Shown in pieces: positions 17,337 through 26,525 of a stretch of DNA of 64,000 nucleotides. Both the position numbers and the translations under genes were made by a program. The DNA is from Burkholderia sp. Ax-1724 (GTDB taxonomy: Bacteria > Pseudomonadota > Gammaproteobacteria > Burkholderiales > Burkholderiaceae): positions 55,723 through 119,722 of the forward strand of contig NZ_VWWL01000024.1 in NCBI RefSeq assembly GCF_011752995.1, in the 5' to 3' direction. The notes beneath the pieces are model-generated. The model saw only the letters and a list, made by a program, of their open reading frames with translations. It did not search any database and had not been told where the DNA came from. Every line of letters begins with the position of its first letter. The first letter of the stretch is position 1.

Positions 17337-19121
17337 TCAGCGCGCGCGGCGCTTGAACCATGAAGACACCGCGATCACCAGCGCGATCAGCACGACCAGT
17401 GTGGTCGAGACCGCCGCGAGCGTCGGCGTGATCGCCAGTTGAATGTCGTCCCACATCTGCTTGGGCAGCGTGGTATTGATGCCGCCGCTCACGAAGATCG
17501 CGATGGTCAGGTCGTCGAACGACACGAGGAAGGCGAACAGAAACGCCGCCGTGACGCTCGCCATCAGCAGCGGCAGCAGCACGGTGCGAATGCGTTGCAA
17601 TGGCGAGGCGCCCATCACGCGCGCGGCATCGTCGAGCCGCCAGTCGAAACGCTGGAAGCCGGCGGCGAGCGTGACCACTACGTAGGGAATCGCCAGCACC
17701 GTATGACCGATGATGAGGCCGGTATTAGTGCCCGTCAGGCCGAAGCGGCTCAGCAGATACAGCAGCCCGACCGCGACCACGATGCGCGGCACGATCAGCG
17801 GTGCGACGAGCAGCGCGAAGAGCGGCTTGGTCGCGCGTTGCGGCAGGCGCGTCATCGCGAGCGTCGCGCCGAAACCAAGCGCGAGCGAGAGTACCGCCGT
17901 GCCGAAGCCGACTTCGAACGAGCGGATCGTCGCGCTTTGCCACACGGGCGAACCGAGGAACGAGCCGAACCAGCGCAGGCTGAAAAGCTTTGGCGGAAAC
18001 GCAATGAAGTCGCTCTTCGTGAACGCATACGGCATCACGGAGAGTACCGGCACCACCAGCACGATCAGGATCGCCATCGTGAAGAGGCCGAGCGGGCTGA
18101 ACACGCGCACGCCCTCGGTGGGCGGCTGCAATCCGCCGCGGCGCCGCACGAGCGGCGCAAAGAGCCGGCCCGCCGACATCAGCACCGCGAGCCGCAGGCC
18201 CTGCGCGCGCGAGCCGCGTTGTTTCTCGCTGACTTCGCCGGTCAGCGAGGTCAGGCCAACCACCCGGTCATAGACGAGGAAGATCGCGATCGAGCAGATC
18301 AGCAGTACTGTCGACAGCGCGCCCGCGAAGTGCATGTCGAACAGTTCGAGTACCGAAGAGATCACCAGTTGCGCGATCATCGTTTCGCGCGGCGAACCGA
18401 GCAACGTGGGCACGATAAAAAAGCCAAGGCTGGAAATGAACACCAGCAGTCCCGCCGCCGCGATGCCTGGAGACGACAGCGGCAGAAACACCGTGAAAAA
18501 GCTCGTGCTGCGTTCCGCGCCAAGCGTTTCGGCGGCCTGTGCGAGACGATCGTCGATGCCGCGCATGACCGGCAGCATCGTCATCACGGCGAGCGGCAGC
18601 ATCGAATGCACCATGCCGATCAGCACGCCGGTCAGCGACGGAATCGTGCCGTTGGTCTCGCGGACCAGACCGAGTGCGAGCGCAAGAGTCGAGAGCACGC
18701 CCGTCTTCGATAGCAGCAGCATCCATGCGTAGGTCTTGACGAGATAGCTGGTCCAGAACGGCAGCATGATCCACAGCAGCCAGCGCTCGCGCATGCGATT
18801 CGACACGCGGCTCAGCAGATACGCGACCGGATAGCCGAGCACGATCGAAAACGCGGCGGTGAGAAACGAGATCGCGAACGTGATCCACAATACTTTCGCG
18901 TAGACCGGCGTGCGTGCGATGCGCTCGAACTGGGCGAAGCCGATCGAGCCGTCGCTCGATACGAGCCCGCCTTGCAGGATCTCGCCCGCCGGCACGATGA
19001 AAAACACCAGCAGGAACAGCAGCGTCGGCACCGCCGGCAGAATGCGCAGCGATGCCGCGAGCCATGCGCCGCGGCGGCCCGAAGCGTCGGCTGGACGGTT
19101 CGCGCGTAGAGCGAGAGTCAT
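17337..19121 (-). CDS. ABC transporter permease, two PotB/PotC-type domains fused
   Basis: 594 residues with two complete permease halves. Each has about six helices and an EAA loop: AAETLGAERSTSFFTVFLP (~210) and AARVMGASPLQRIRTVLLP (~510). In polyamine-type importers these halves are usually separate PotB and PotC proteins; fused forms are known in iron and putrescine-like systems. Located between the ATPase (upstream) and the acyl-CoA ligase (downstream), with ~60 bp gaps, in the minus-strand operon. It forms the inner-membrane channel of the importer. Confidence 0.92.
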   Translation of the reverse strand: MTLALRANRPADASGRRGAWLAASLRILPAVPTLLFLLVFFIVPAGEILQGGLVSSDGSIGFAQFERIARTPVYAKVLWITFAISFLTAAFSIVLGYPVAYLLSRVSNRMRERWLLWIMLPFWTSYLVKTYAWMLLLSKTGVLSTLALALGLVRETNGTIPSLTGVLIGMVHSMLPLAVMTMLPVMRGIDDRLAQAAETLGAERSTSFFTVFLPLSSPGIAAAGLLVFISSLGFFIVPTLLGSPRETMIAQLVISSVLELFDMHFAGALSTVLLICSIAIFLVYDRVVGLTSLTGEVSEKQRGSRAQGLRLAVLMSAGRLFAPLVRRRGGLQPPTEGVRVFSPLGLFTMAILIVLVVPVLSVMPYAFTKSDFIAFPPKLFSLRWFGSFLGSPVWQSATIRSFEVGFGTAVLSLALGFGATLAMTRLPQRATKPLFALLVAPLIVPRIVVAVGLLYLLSRFGLTGTNTGLIIGHTVLAIPYVVVTLAAGFQRFDWRLDDAARVMGASPLQRIRTVLLPLLMASVTAAFLFAFLVSFDDLTIAIFVSGGINTTLPKQMWDDIQLAITPTLAAVSTTLVVLIALVIAVSSWFKRRAR

Positions 19122-19154
19122 GAAAAGTCCTTGGCGGCGAAGAGGTCTCGACCG

Positions 19155-19187
19155 TATATCAGGCCTATATCAGGCCTATATCAGGCG
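19155..19187. repeat. three tandem 11-bp repeats at the end of the ABC ATPase gene
   Basis: Three copies of TATATCAGGC(C/G) run head to tail. The ATPase stop codon (TCA at 19181-19183 on the plus strand) lies in the third copy, so each repeat offers another in-frame-spaced TGA. This looks like a slippage product in a 59-bp gap between operon genes. Confidence 0.85.
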
Positions 19188-20242
19188 TGCAGTAGCGTCG
19201 TGCGATAGGGGTCCCACGTGAGCCCGACCGTGTCGCCCACGCGCGGGCTCAGCGTACGTGCGCAGCGCGCGGTCAGTTCGCTGCCGTCGGGCAGCGACAG
19301 TTGCACATGCGTATCGCTGCCGAAGAACACCACGTCGTCGATGCGGCCATCGACGAAGCCACGGCTCGGTTCGACCAGCTCCAGTGCCTCGGGACGCAGC
19401 AGCAGCGTGTGCCGCGCCGCGGCCGCGACCTGCGTCGTGCGCGGTAACGGAATGCGTGCGCCGGCCGCCAGCAGGATCGGCTCGCCGCTGGCCCCGGTGT
19501 CATGCGCGAGCGCGCCTTCCAGCAGGTTCGAATGACCGATGAAGCCGGCTGCGAAGCGCGTCGAGGGCCGGTCGTACAGGTCCGCGGGCGTACCGATCTG
19601 TTCGATCTTCGCGTTGTTCATCAGGCAGATGCGATCCGAGAGCGTGAGTGCTTCGTCCTGGTCGTGCGTGACATAGACGAAGGTTGCGCCCAACTCCTTG
19701 TGCAGACGACGGATCTCGGCCTGCATATGCTCGCGCAATTTCTTGTCGAGCGCGCCGAGCGGCTCGTCGAGCAGAATCACCGAGGGCCGGTAGGCGAAGC
19801 AGCGGGCGAGCGCGATGCGTTGCTGTTGCCCGCCGGAGAGCTCCTTCGGAAAGCGTTTGCCGAACTCGCTCATGCGTACCATCGCGAGCGCACCGTCGAC
19901 GGCCTCGCGCACTGCGTCGCGCGACTTGCTACGCATGCGCAGGCCGTACGCGACGTTGTCCCATACGCTCATGTGCGGAAACAGCGCATAGCTCTGGAAC
20001 ACCATGCCGATGCCGCGCTTGCCTGGCTCGACGCGCGTGACATCGCGCCCGTCGATCTCGATGCGGCCCGCGCTCGGCGCGACGAGCCCCGAGATCATCT
20101 GCAGGAGCGTCGTCTTGCCGGAGCCCGACGGCCCCAGCAGCGTCAGAAACTCGCCCGTTTGCACGGTGAGATCGGTCGGCTCCAGCGCGACGGTTTCGCC
20201 GTAACGCTTCGCGAGCCCGATCGCTTCCAGTTTTGCGCTCAT
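19181..20242 (-). CDS. ABC transporter ATP-binding protein (PotA-like)
   Basis: 353 residues: Walker A LLGPSGSGKTTLL (~35), signature LSGGQQQRIALARC (~138), Walker B VILLDEPLGALD (~155), H-loop YVTHDQDEA (~193). A C-terminal TOBE-like domain follows from ~280 (LLLRPEALELV, TARCARTLSPRVGDTVGL). Powers the polyamine/iron-type importer with the permease downstream and the binding protein upstream, all in one operon. Confidence 0.94.
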   Translation of the reverse strand: MSAKLEAIGLAKRYGETVALEPTDLTVQTGEFLTLLGPSGSGKTTLLQMISGLVAPSAGRIEIDGRDVTRVEPGKRGIGMVFQSYALFPHMSVWDNVAYGLRMRSKSRDAVREAVDGALAMVRMSEFGKRFPKELSGGQQQRIALARCFAYRPSVILLDEPLGALDKKLREHMQAEIRRLHKELGATFVYVTHDQDEALTLSDRICLMNNAKIEQIGTPADLYDRPSTRFAAGFIGHSNLLEGALAHDTGASGEPILLAAGARIPLPRTTQVAAAARHTLLLRPEALELVEPSRGFVDGRIDDVVFFGSDTHVQLSLPDGSELTARCARTLSPRVGDTVGLTWDPYRTTLLHA

Positions 20243-20277
20243 GCCAATGCCTCGCGTTTAGTGCGTCATTTAATGCG

Positions 20278-21339
20278 TCAGGAAATGATCCACGAGTTGA
20301 AGCGTTCGGTGACTTTCTGGCGATTGGCCTGCCACCATTGCGGGCTAGGCAGCTTCATCGTCTTGATGTTGTCGGGCGCGGTCGGCAGGAGCGGGGCGCG
20401 CTGCGCGGGAATCGATTCGAATGACTTACGATTGGTCGGACCGTACGCGAGCGTTTGCGTGAGCACGGCCTGGCGTTTTGCATCCGCGCAGAAACGCACG
20501 AACTGCTTGGCCATTTCCGCGTGCGGCGTGCCTTTCGGAATGCCCCAGCCCTCGATCGAATAGAGGCCCTGATTCCAGACGATCGTCACCGGCGCGCCGG
20601 CGTCCTTCGCGGATTGTGCGCGGCCATTCCATAGCGAGATCATGTCGACGTCGCCGCTCTGGATCGCCTGCATCGATTGCGCGCCCGAGGTCCACCAGAT
20701 CGCGATATGCGGCTTGATCTTGTCGAGACTTTTGAACGCGCGATCGACGTCGAGCGGATAGAGCTTGTCGAGCGGCACGCCGTCGGCGAGCAGCGCCTGT
20801 TCGAGCGTGTCGAGCGGACTGCGGCGCAGGCAGCGGCGGCCGGGAAATTTCTTCACGTCCCAGAAGTCGGCCCAGGATTTCGGGCCGTTGTCCTTGAACT
20901 TGTCGGCGCGATACGCGAGCACGGTCGAATACACGTCGACGCCGAGCCAGTCGGGCGTAATCGCCTCGGGCATGACGTCGGGGAAGTCCGAGGCCTTCAG
21001 GCCGATCGGTTCCATCAGACCTTTTGCTTCGAGGTACGGAATATCGGCGGACAGCGTCAGCGTGGTCACGTCCCACACGTAGTTGTTCGTCTTCACCATC
21101 GCTTCGAATTGCGCGACCGGCTGCGATTCGCGCGCCACGCTCACGACCTTGATGCCCGTCGCCTTTTCGAACGGATCGTAGAACGCCTGGCGGTAAGCCG
21201 TGGTGTACGGGCCGCCCGGATCGGACACGACAATCTGTTTGTCGTCGGCGCGCACCAGCGCGGGCAGCGTGCCGGCGAGCGCGAGTGCGCCGGCTCCTTG
21301 CAACATCCGGCGCCGTTTTTCGTTGAAGTTCTGCGTCAT
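20278..21339 (-). CDS. ABC transporter periplasmic substrate-binding protein (PotD-like)
   Basis: 353 residues. The N-terminus has an arginine-rich Tat-like or Sec signal (EKRRRMLQGAGALALAG, cleavage near VRA). The mature protein fits the spermidine/putrescine-type binding family: IVVSDPGGPYTTAYRQAFYDPFEKATGI is the opening strand and hinge, split by the usual length. It captures the substrate for the fused permease. The substrate need not be a polyamine: the operon's CoA ligase and hydratase suggest an organic acid. Spacing to the ATPase gene is 35 bp. Confidence 0.9.
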   Translation of the reverse strand: MTQNFNEKRRRMLQGAGALALAGTLPALVRADDKQIVVSDPGGPYTTAYRQAFYDPFEKATGIKVVSVARESQPVAQFEAMVKTNNYVWDVTTLTLSADIPYLEAKGLMEPIGLKASDFPDVMPEAITPDWLGVDVYSTVLAYRADKFKDNGPKSWADFWDVKKFPGRRCLRRSPLDTLEQALLADGVPLDKLYPLDVDRAFKSLDKIKPHIAIWWTSGAQSMQAIQSGDVDMISLWNGRAQSAKDAGAPVTIVWNQGLYSIEGWGIPKGTPHAEMAKQFVRFCADAKRQAVLTQTLAYGPTNRKSFESIPAQRAPLLPTAPDNIKTMKLPSPQWWQANRQKVTERFNSWIIS

Positions 21340-21427
21340 GGCTAAGGTCTCCCGTTCGCTGGCTGGGTCGGTTGGGTACTGGGTGAGGTGGGTGGCGAGC
21401 GCGGCTTGCCTGCCGCGCCGGATGGCT

Positions 21428-22189
21428 TTACTTCGCGCGCTTGCTGAAGAACTCTTCCATCATGCGGGCGGGTTCGCCCGAGTCGTAAGCCTCGCGCTGA
21501 ATGCGAATACCCGCTTCGATGCAGTCCTGGAAGCCCGGCTCGGTCATTTCGCGGAAGCGCTGCTTGTCGAGGCGCATCGCGACCGGCGGTTTGGCGGCGA
21601 GTTCGGTGGCGATCTCCAGCGCCTTTTCGAATACTTTGTCTTGCGCGACGAGGTGATGAATGAGGCCGATGTGCCGGCACTCTTCCGCATCCATCAGACG
21701 GCCCGTGAGCGTCAGCTCGATGGTGCGCGACATGCCGAGCATCGCGTTCATGATCCAGGGGCCCGTCGTGCTGGCGATTCCCGCGTTGATTTCCGGCTGC
21801 CCCATCCGCACGCCCGGATGGCCGACGCGGATGTCGCCCAGCAGTGCGACCTGGAATGCGGAACCGGCGGCCGTGCCGTTGAGCGCCATCACCAGCGGCT
21901 TTTTCAGCCCGCGCAGCACGGCGTAGTAGCGCTGCCACTCCTTGACCCATTCGACCGCGCGCGCGCCGTCGAAATCGTGCGCTTCCGACAGATCCTGCCC
22001 CGCCGAGAACGCGCGATCGCCGGCGCCCGTCATGATGATCGCGGCGACGTTGTCGTCGTCGTCGAAGCGCTCGAGTGCTTCGATGATCGCGTTGCGCATC
22101 GGCGTGGTCCACGCGTTCAGCTTGTCGGGACGATTCAGCGTAATGACCGCGACGCGGCCGTGATTGGACAACAGGATATCTTCGCTCAT
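21428..22189 (-). CDS. enoyl-CoA hydratase/isomerase family protein (CaiD-like)
   Basis: 253 residues of the crotonase fold. VAVITLNRPDKLNAWT opens it, the oxyanion segment is AFSAGQDLSEAH (~65) and the second is LNGTAAGSAFQVALLGDIRV (~105). The acidic position seen in hydratases is E124 in GQPEINAGI. The family adds water to or isomerises CoA-bound unsaturated acids in the cytoplasm. It is the first gene of the minus-strand operon (hydratase, ABC importer, CoA ligase, IclR) and probably acts on the thioester made by the ligase. Confidence 0.9.
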   Translation of the reverse strand: MSEDILLSNHGRVAVITLNRPDKLNAWTTPMRNAIIEALERFDDDDNVAAIIMTGAGDRAFSAGQDLSEAHDFDGARAVEWVKEWQRYYAVLRGLKKPLVMALNGTAAGSAFQVALLGDIRVGHPGVRMGQPEINAGIASTTGPWIMNAMLGMSRTIELTLTGRLMDAEECRHIGLIHHLVAQDKVFEKALEIATELAAKPPVAMRLDKQRFREMTEPGFQDCIEAGIRIQREAYDSGEPARMMEEFFSKRAK

Positions 22190-23071
22190 TTGTTATTACA
22201 TAGTAATAGTTAATGGGTGTATTGCAATATAGGTGGGTCAAAAACAGGATGCAAGTAGCAATTGGCCTCATCCACCCCGGTTTTCACGCGGCGTTTACCC
22301 CAGGTCGTTTACCCCAGGCTCGGCGGATATGTGTTGTGATGTTTTCGTTGCCGTAGCGTTGATGCGGCGATGGCGGTTTGCAGCGGTTGCCCGGTGGCGG
22401 GCGGGAGAGGGCGGAATTCTGGCGCTGGTCTTGCTGTGCGAAGCTTAGGCGAGACCTGTATTGCTGCGAGCCGGCCAAGGCGCTCGGGCCGCGCGGCATG
22501 GCGTGATGAGGATCAATGGAGCAGCGACGGCGTTAGTCGTGAGCGAAGGGTTGAGGCAGATCATCAATTTCACGGCCGTTATCGAAAGCGACTGTGGCTT
22601 GACGAGCATGGCGAAGTCAGTCGGCGAAAGTCGCTTGCGTGAAATAACGTGTCGTTAGAGCGTGTTAGGCACTGCAAGCAACTGGCCCAATGTATCTACC
22701 GCGATGCGGACTTTGCTGCCGCGTTTGCGTTTATAGCCGTCGTAACCGGCGCGAGGCACACTCTCGCAGGTCGATTGCAACATGCCTGAAGTGCCTAACG
22801 CGCTCTAACGAGAACGGCATTCCAACCAGCGCGCCGACCCACCGGTTTCACGTCGCCGAATCCTCTTCGCCGCCCAGGCGGTCCGCGATTTCCGCGCCCA
22901 CGCCGCTCAGCATGCAAGGGGGCACTCCCCCGTCACAAACGGCTTATCGGTCGGTGAAGCATCGCAGCTGTGAGCGACGGCTTCAATTCGTCCGCGGTAA
23001 GCACGGGGGATTACTTTTCGTTGGATATGGAGGGGCGCGCGTCCGTAAGCGCGCGCCGGATCTAGGGGGAT
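22190..23071. other. degraded intergenic region with an IS5-type deletion derivative
   Basis: 882 bases without an intact gene. Aside from the 156-bp element at 22654-22809, minus-strand reading near 22850-22930 resembles the end of some gene but I cannot identify it. Confidence 0.5.
22654..22809 (-). mobile_element. MITE-like internal deletion derivative of an IS5-family element
   Basis: Inverted ends of about 23 bp: GTTAGAGCGTGTTAGGCACT from 22654 matches the complement of the right end finishing at 22809 (one or two mismatches). Between them, minus-strand translation from 22756 reads PRAGYDGYKRKRG then SKVRIAVDTLGQLLA. This is the well-known IS5-family transposase segment, and it runs straight into a TAA inside the end repeat. 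The rest of the transposase is gone, so the element could only move with help from a full-length relative. No target duplication could be fixed. Confidence 0.8.
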
Positions 23072-24610
23072 TCAGAAGAGCCCGATCGATCCTCCGTTCC
23101 TCAACCATGCGCGAAACGCCTGCCGGTGCGCTTGTTCCAGCAACGGGGTGACGGTTTGGCGATCGCCAAACAACATGAAGTTCCCGGTGTTGAGTTGTGG
23201 CCAGCGCAACAGGCCCGCACCGTTTGGGTTGCCGGTTTTGATGAAGTTAACCCAATATGCCTGCATCACATGCGAGATCGTTCGATCCTTGTCGGTAAAC
23301 GGGCGGTTTCCAACATCCAGGGTGGCGAACACGTAAGGGATTTCGCTACTATGGAATGTACCAAATCGCGCTGCTCGCGGTCCGGGTTCAGGGTGGACGA
23401 ATCGGTAGCCGTAAGCGGGTGCAGCATGTTCGGACCGGCCTTCCGACCACGCAACTACGGCTGCCGTTGACGAATCTGCAAGCAATTCGCGAACCTTCGC
23501 GGATGCATCCGCATCATTGCCGACAGGATAGAGCAAAGAAAATTGACTGGCCTGAGATTGATAGCGCTCGTCGAGAAATCGCTGATAAGCTTCTTTAGTT
23601 TCTATCATCCAGGCGGGACTAAATGCGCTTGCTTCATCTTGATTGGAACCTAACAGAACGGGTACATTAGAACGCTCAAGTTTTTCCCGAAAAGGGATAC
23701 CTCCTGCGTCTGCAGGTTGAAAACGTGCGCCCTTCCCCAATCGAGGGTCGGTTTGCAAGGCCACCAACTTGTCGGTCGGCACCTCTCGCAGTGCTTTTAC
23801 ATCGGCAGCATTAGCCAATTCTGCAAGCTTCAAGCCCAAGTCGTCGGCATTCGCTTTCGGAACCAACTCAGTGTCCGACCACGAGTTGCTCTCGGCGATA
23901 GCTCCTGAAAAGAGACCCTCCGCAGACGGTGCCGCCAGGAGATGATGCACGGAGATCGCACCCGCTGACTGGCCCTGGACGGTAACCCGAGATGGATCGC
24001 CGCCAAAACGCGTAATGTTGGACTTCACCCATCGAAGTGCTGCGACCTGATCCATCAATCCAAAAACGCCCGCGCCATCGTTCTCTGCATCAAGAGAAGG
24101 ATGTGCGAGGAACCCGAACAGTCCTAAGCGATAGTTTATCGAGACGACAACCACGCCTTGACGGGCCAATTGATCCCCGCGATAAAGAGGGACTTCGCCC
24201 GATCCTTGAGCAAATCCGCCTCCATGGATCCAAACCACCACAGGCAGATTAGCCCGCGCGCTCAACTTCGGTGTCCAGACATTCAGATAAAGGCAGTCCT
24301 CGCTAAATGGCGGGTCAGATAGATACTCCGCCGTCCAGGGAATGGCATCTGACGGCTTCCGCTGCGGTTGCGCGCAACTAGACGCAAATTTCGTTGCATC
24401 ACGCACCCCCTGCCATGACGCAGGCGGGCGTGGCGAATGCCACCTCAGTTCGCCAACCGGAGGTGCAGCATAGGGTATCCCTTTGAAAACGGATACTCCC
24501 TGATTTGTTTCGCCACGCAACGCGCCATTGTCAATCTTTACCATGGTAGCGCCCGAAGCAGCCTGAACTGCCATCGCACACGCAAATATTGCGATCATCC
24601 TTTTAGGCAT
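23072..24610 (-). CDS. secreted type-B carboxylesterase/lipase
   Basis: 512 residues from the ATG at 24610 (AAGGAGG 7 bp before it; a GTG sits one codon earlier). The signal peptide MPKRMIAIFACAMAVQAASG gives export. Hallmarks of the carboxylesterase B family: oxyanion HGGGF (~131), EDCLYLNVWTP (~107), nucleophile S215 in GQSAGA, and a late His in TFHSSEIPYVF. It hydrolyses carboxylic esters; substrate unknown. It stands alone, with broken transposase and MFS genes upstream and an IS5 remnant downstream, and its reading frame is intact. Confidence 0.92.
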   Translation of the reverse strand: MPKRMIAIFACAMAVQAASGATMVKIDNGALRGETNQGVSVFKGIPYAAPPVGELRWHSPRPPASWQGVRDATKFASSCAQPQRKPSDAIPWTAEYLSDPPFSEDCLYLNVWTPKLSARANLPVVVWIHGGGFAQGSGEVPLYRGDQLARQGVVVVSINYRLGLFGFLAHPSLDAENDGAGVFGLMDQVAALRWVKSNITRFGGDPSRVTVQGQSAGAISVHHLLAAPSAEGLFSGAIAESNSWSDTELVPKANADDLGLKLAELANAADVKALREVPTDKLVALQTDPRLGKGARFQPADAGGIPFREKLERSNVPVLLGSNQDEASAFSPAWMIETKEAYQRFLDERYQSQASQFSLLYPVGNDADASAKVRELLADSSTAAVVAWSEGRSEHAAPAYGYRFVHPEPGPRAARFGTFHSSEIPYVFATLDVGNRPFTDKDRTISHVMQAYWVNFIKTGNPNGAGLLRWPQLNTGNFMLFGDRQTVTPLLEQAHRQAFRAWLRNGGSIGLF

Positions 24611-24714
24611 CACATCTCCTCCTTTTGAAAGTATTGGCTTGCTTCTCGCCGCGTCTGTGGTGCAATTCCGATGCGCTGATCTGTTACCCTCAACCTTTTG
24701 ATGATCACGAGCCG

Positions 24715-25250
24715 ATGAGCAAGCTGAAAGACATCGACGGGTTGTTCAATTGACGTCATTTCGACCGCGAAGTGATCATCCTTTGCGTGCGGTAGTACTT
24801 GCGCTACAAGCTGAGCTTTCGAGATCTCGCGGAAATGATGGCGGAACGCGGTCTTTCCCTGGTCCGCACGACGATCATGCGCTGGGTGAAGCGCTACACG
24901 CCGGAGTTCATCGAACGCTGGAATCGGTTCGCCGTAGCGGCCGGTCAGTCGTGGCGCGTTGACGAAACCTGTGTCAGGATCCGTGGCAAATGGACCTATC
25001 TTTACCGCGCAGTTGACCGAGCGGGAAAGACGATCGATTTCCGCCTCCGTACCAGGCGCGATGTGGCTGCAGCCAAGGTGTTCTTTGTGAAGGCGATCAA
25101 AACTCAAGGGCGTGCTCCTGCGACGATTGCCCTGGACGGCTGCGCGGCATCGCATCGAGTCGTCCGCGAAATGAAGACCGACGAGTCACTGCCCCGACGA
25201 ACGAAATTGCGGTCCTCGAAATACCTGAACAATCTGATAGAGCAAGATAT
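24715..25250 (+). pseudogene. IS6-family (IS26-like) transposase, inactivated and truncated
   Basis: The frame from 24715 reads MSKLKDIDGLFN, stop (24751), RHFDREVIILCVR, stop (24792), YLRYKLSFRDLAEMMAERG and on. Both stops replace residues the family normally has (Gly of GRHF, Trp of RWYLRY). The DDE core is partly visible: SWRVDETCVRI with the first Asp and ATIALDG with the second. After KYLNNLIEQD near 25245 the family similarity ends, so the third acidic region and C-terminus are lost. No IS6 terminal repeats were found. Confidence 0.85.
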
Positions 25251-25336
25251 CCGGGAGACGGCCGGCTTCTCACCCGCCCACCGAATTTGCACCACAACCG
25301 CTGTGAGACCCCGACGGCAACCACCTCTCTCAATGC

Positions 25337-25657
25337 CTAAAAAGTTGACAACACGACCGCGCCTCGACTTCCCAGCTTCGTGAAACTCCGCAAGAATCTG
25401 TACGTTACGCCATGGCCATTCAGGACGTTGGCGCCCGACTGTGTCGCCGCTAAAATCGCCTCGCCCAAGGCGCCTGATATCGAACCGCATGCCACCAAAG
25501 TCCCGGTCGCGACGCCAGCTTTGCCGACATACAGGGCGAAGGTGCCGAACTGCTCTCGGACCATAAAAAGACTGCCATCTCCGTCCAGAGCGATTTCCAG
25601 ATACTCGGACAACGTGGCCATTGCCTCTGTTGTTGAAGCATCAGTGTGTTCAGGCAT
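25337..25657 (-). CDS. small hypothetical protein
   Basis: 106 residues from the ATG at 25657, with AAGGTG 7 bp upstream. It opens MPEHTDASTTEAMATLSEYL and has a glycine-rich middle. No signal peptide or membrane helix; no family recognised. It lies between the dead transposase and a broken MFS gene and has good codon use for its frame, so it is plausibly real. The frame is also open upstream into the MFS remnant, which is not meaningful. Confidence 0.5.
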   Translation of the reverse strand: MPEHTDASTTEAMATLSEYLEIALDGDGSLFMVREQFGTFALYVGKAGVATGTLVACGSISGALGEAILAATQSGANVLNGHGVTYRFLRSFTKLGSRGAVVLSTF

Positions 25658-25689
25658 CACTCGGTCACCTTGAGAGAGCTCATTACGTT

Positions 25690-26097
25690 GTGCGCTACCT
25701 GGAGAGAACCCGGGCGCCATGCCGAAGCCGAGCCACAGGCGAAATACCGCGAGCGAGACGAAATTCCACGACAGACCGGTGGCTGCCGCACCGGCGGTGA
25801 ACCAGGCAAGCGTAATTAGCAGCGGGATCTTGCGGCCGATCCTGTCGCTCAGGCCGCCGCACGTGAGCCCACCTATCCAGCGCACGCCATAGGTCGCGGC
25901 AGCAGAAGGGAGGCTGTGGAGAGGGCGACATTGAACGTGTTCGCGACGTCTTTCAGGACGAACGTGATGGCGGGAAAGTCGAGCGCGTCGTTGACCCCGT
26001 CTCCCCACGCAGCGACGAGTACACGTCACTGCGCGCTGGTGATTTCTTGATACCAGCGCTTCGTAGCTTGTCGATTCTGAGTGATGTCCGGGGACAT
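25690..26097 (-). pseudogene. MFS transporter, N-terminal fragment with stop and frameshift
   Basis: From the ATG at 26097: MSPDITQNRQATKRWYQEIT, then SAQ, a TGA where the family has Trp, and RVLVAAWGDGVNDALDFPAI. After LSTASLL the frame shifts, and a second frame continues YGVRWIGGLTCGGLSDRIGR (motif A region) to about helix 4. The similarity is to the sialate/aromatic-acid type MFS group. The rest of the gene is absent. Confidence 0.75.
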
Positions 26098-26525
26098 TGT
26101 CTCTCCCTGTGCAGATGTGGCGTTGCGGTTAATGTAACCGGTCTCATAACTTGTGATCAAGAGGTTCAGAGACAAATTGTCACGAACTAGGGAATATACC
26201 TAAACGTCTGTATTTGCGATAAAAAATGAAGGAAAAATGATAAAAAGTGATTCATCGAAAAATTGAAACCGATTTCAATTTGGTCTGCGAGGGGATCCTG
26301 AGTGGGTTCGGGCCTGCGGGTGTTATGTGCAGGGCGGGCCGCTCATCAACGACGTTGCGCGATACGAAGCGGTGCCGGACTGATAGCCGACACCGTGATT
26401 TCTACCGGGTTCTTCCTTAACCGATAGCGTTGAGTGAAGTGCTGCTACAGGCATTTGCAAAATGGATTCTTCACGAGCCTCAGGGCTTGGTGCCTTGAAG
26501 GCGCGCCTGACTTATCCGCCATCGA
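26098..26525. other. intergenic region with an orphan LacI-type palindrome
   Basis: 428 bases, AT-rich between 26150 and 26285. No gene supported. The palindrome at 26260-26281 is the only clear structure. Confidence 0.5.
26260..26281. promoter_or_regulatory. perfect palindrome with LacI/GalR-type operator core
   Basis: AAATTGAAA, four central bases CCGA, TTTCAATTT. The core TTGAAACCGATTTCAA is centred on CG like operators of LacI-family repressors. No LacI-family gene or intact target gene is nearby; the broken MFS gene starting at 26097 could have been the original target. Confidence 0.5.

Noticed and set aside
17439..18713. 424-codon plus-strand open frame inside the ABC permease
   Set aside because: Mirror of membrane helices giving an Arg/Gln/His-rich product; not a gene.
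19155..19187. Short CRISPR-like repeat
   Set aside because: Units are 11 bp with no spacers; simple tandem repetition.
22284..22660. Short frames between the hydratase operon and the IS5 remnant
   Set aside because: No start with ribosome-binding site, no homology pattern; probably non-coding.
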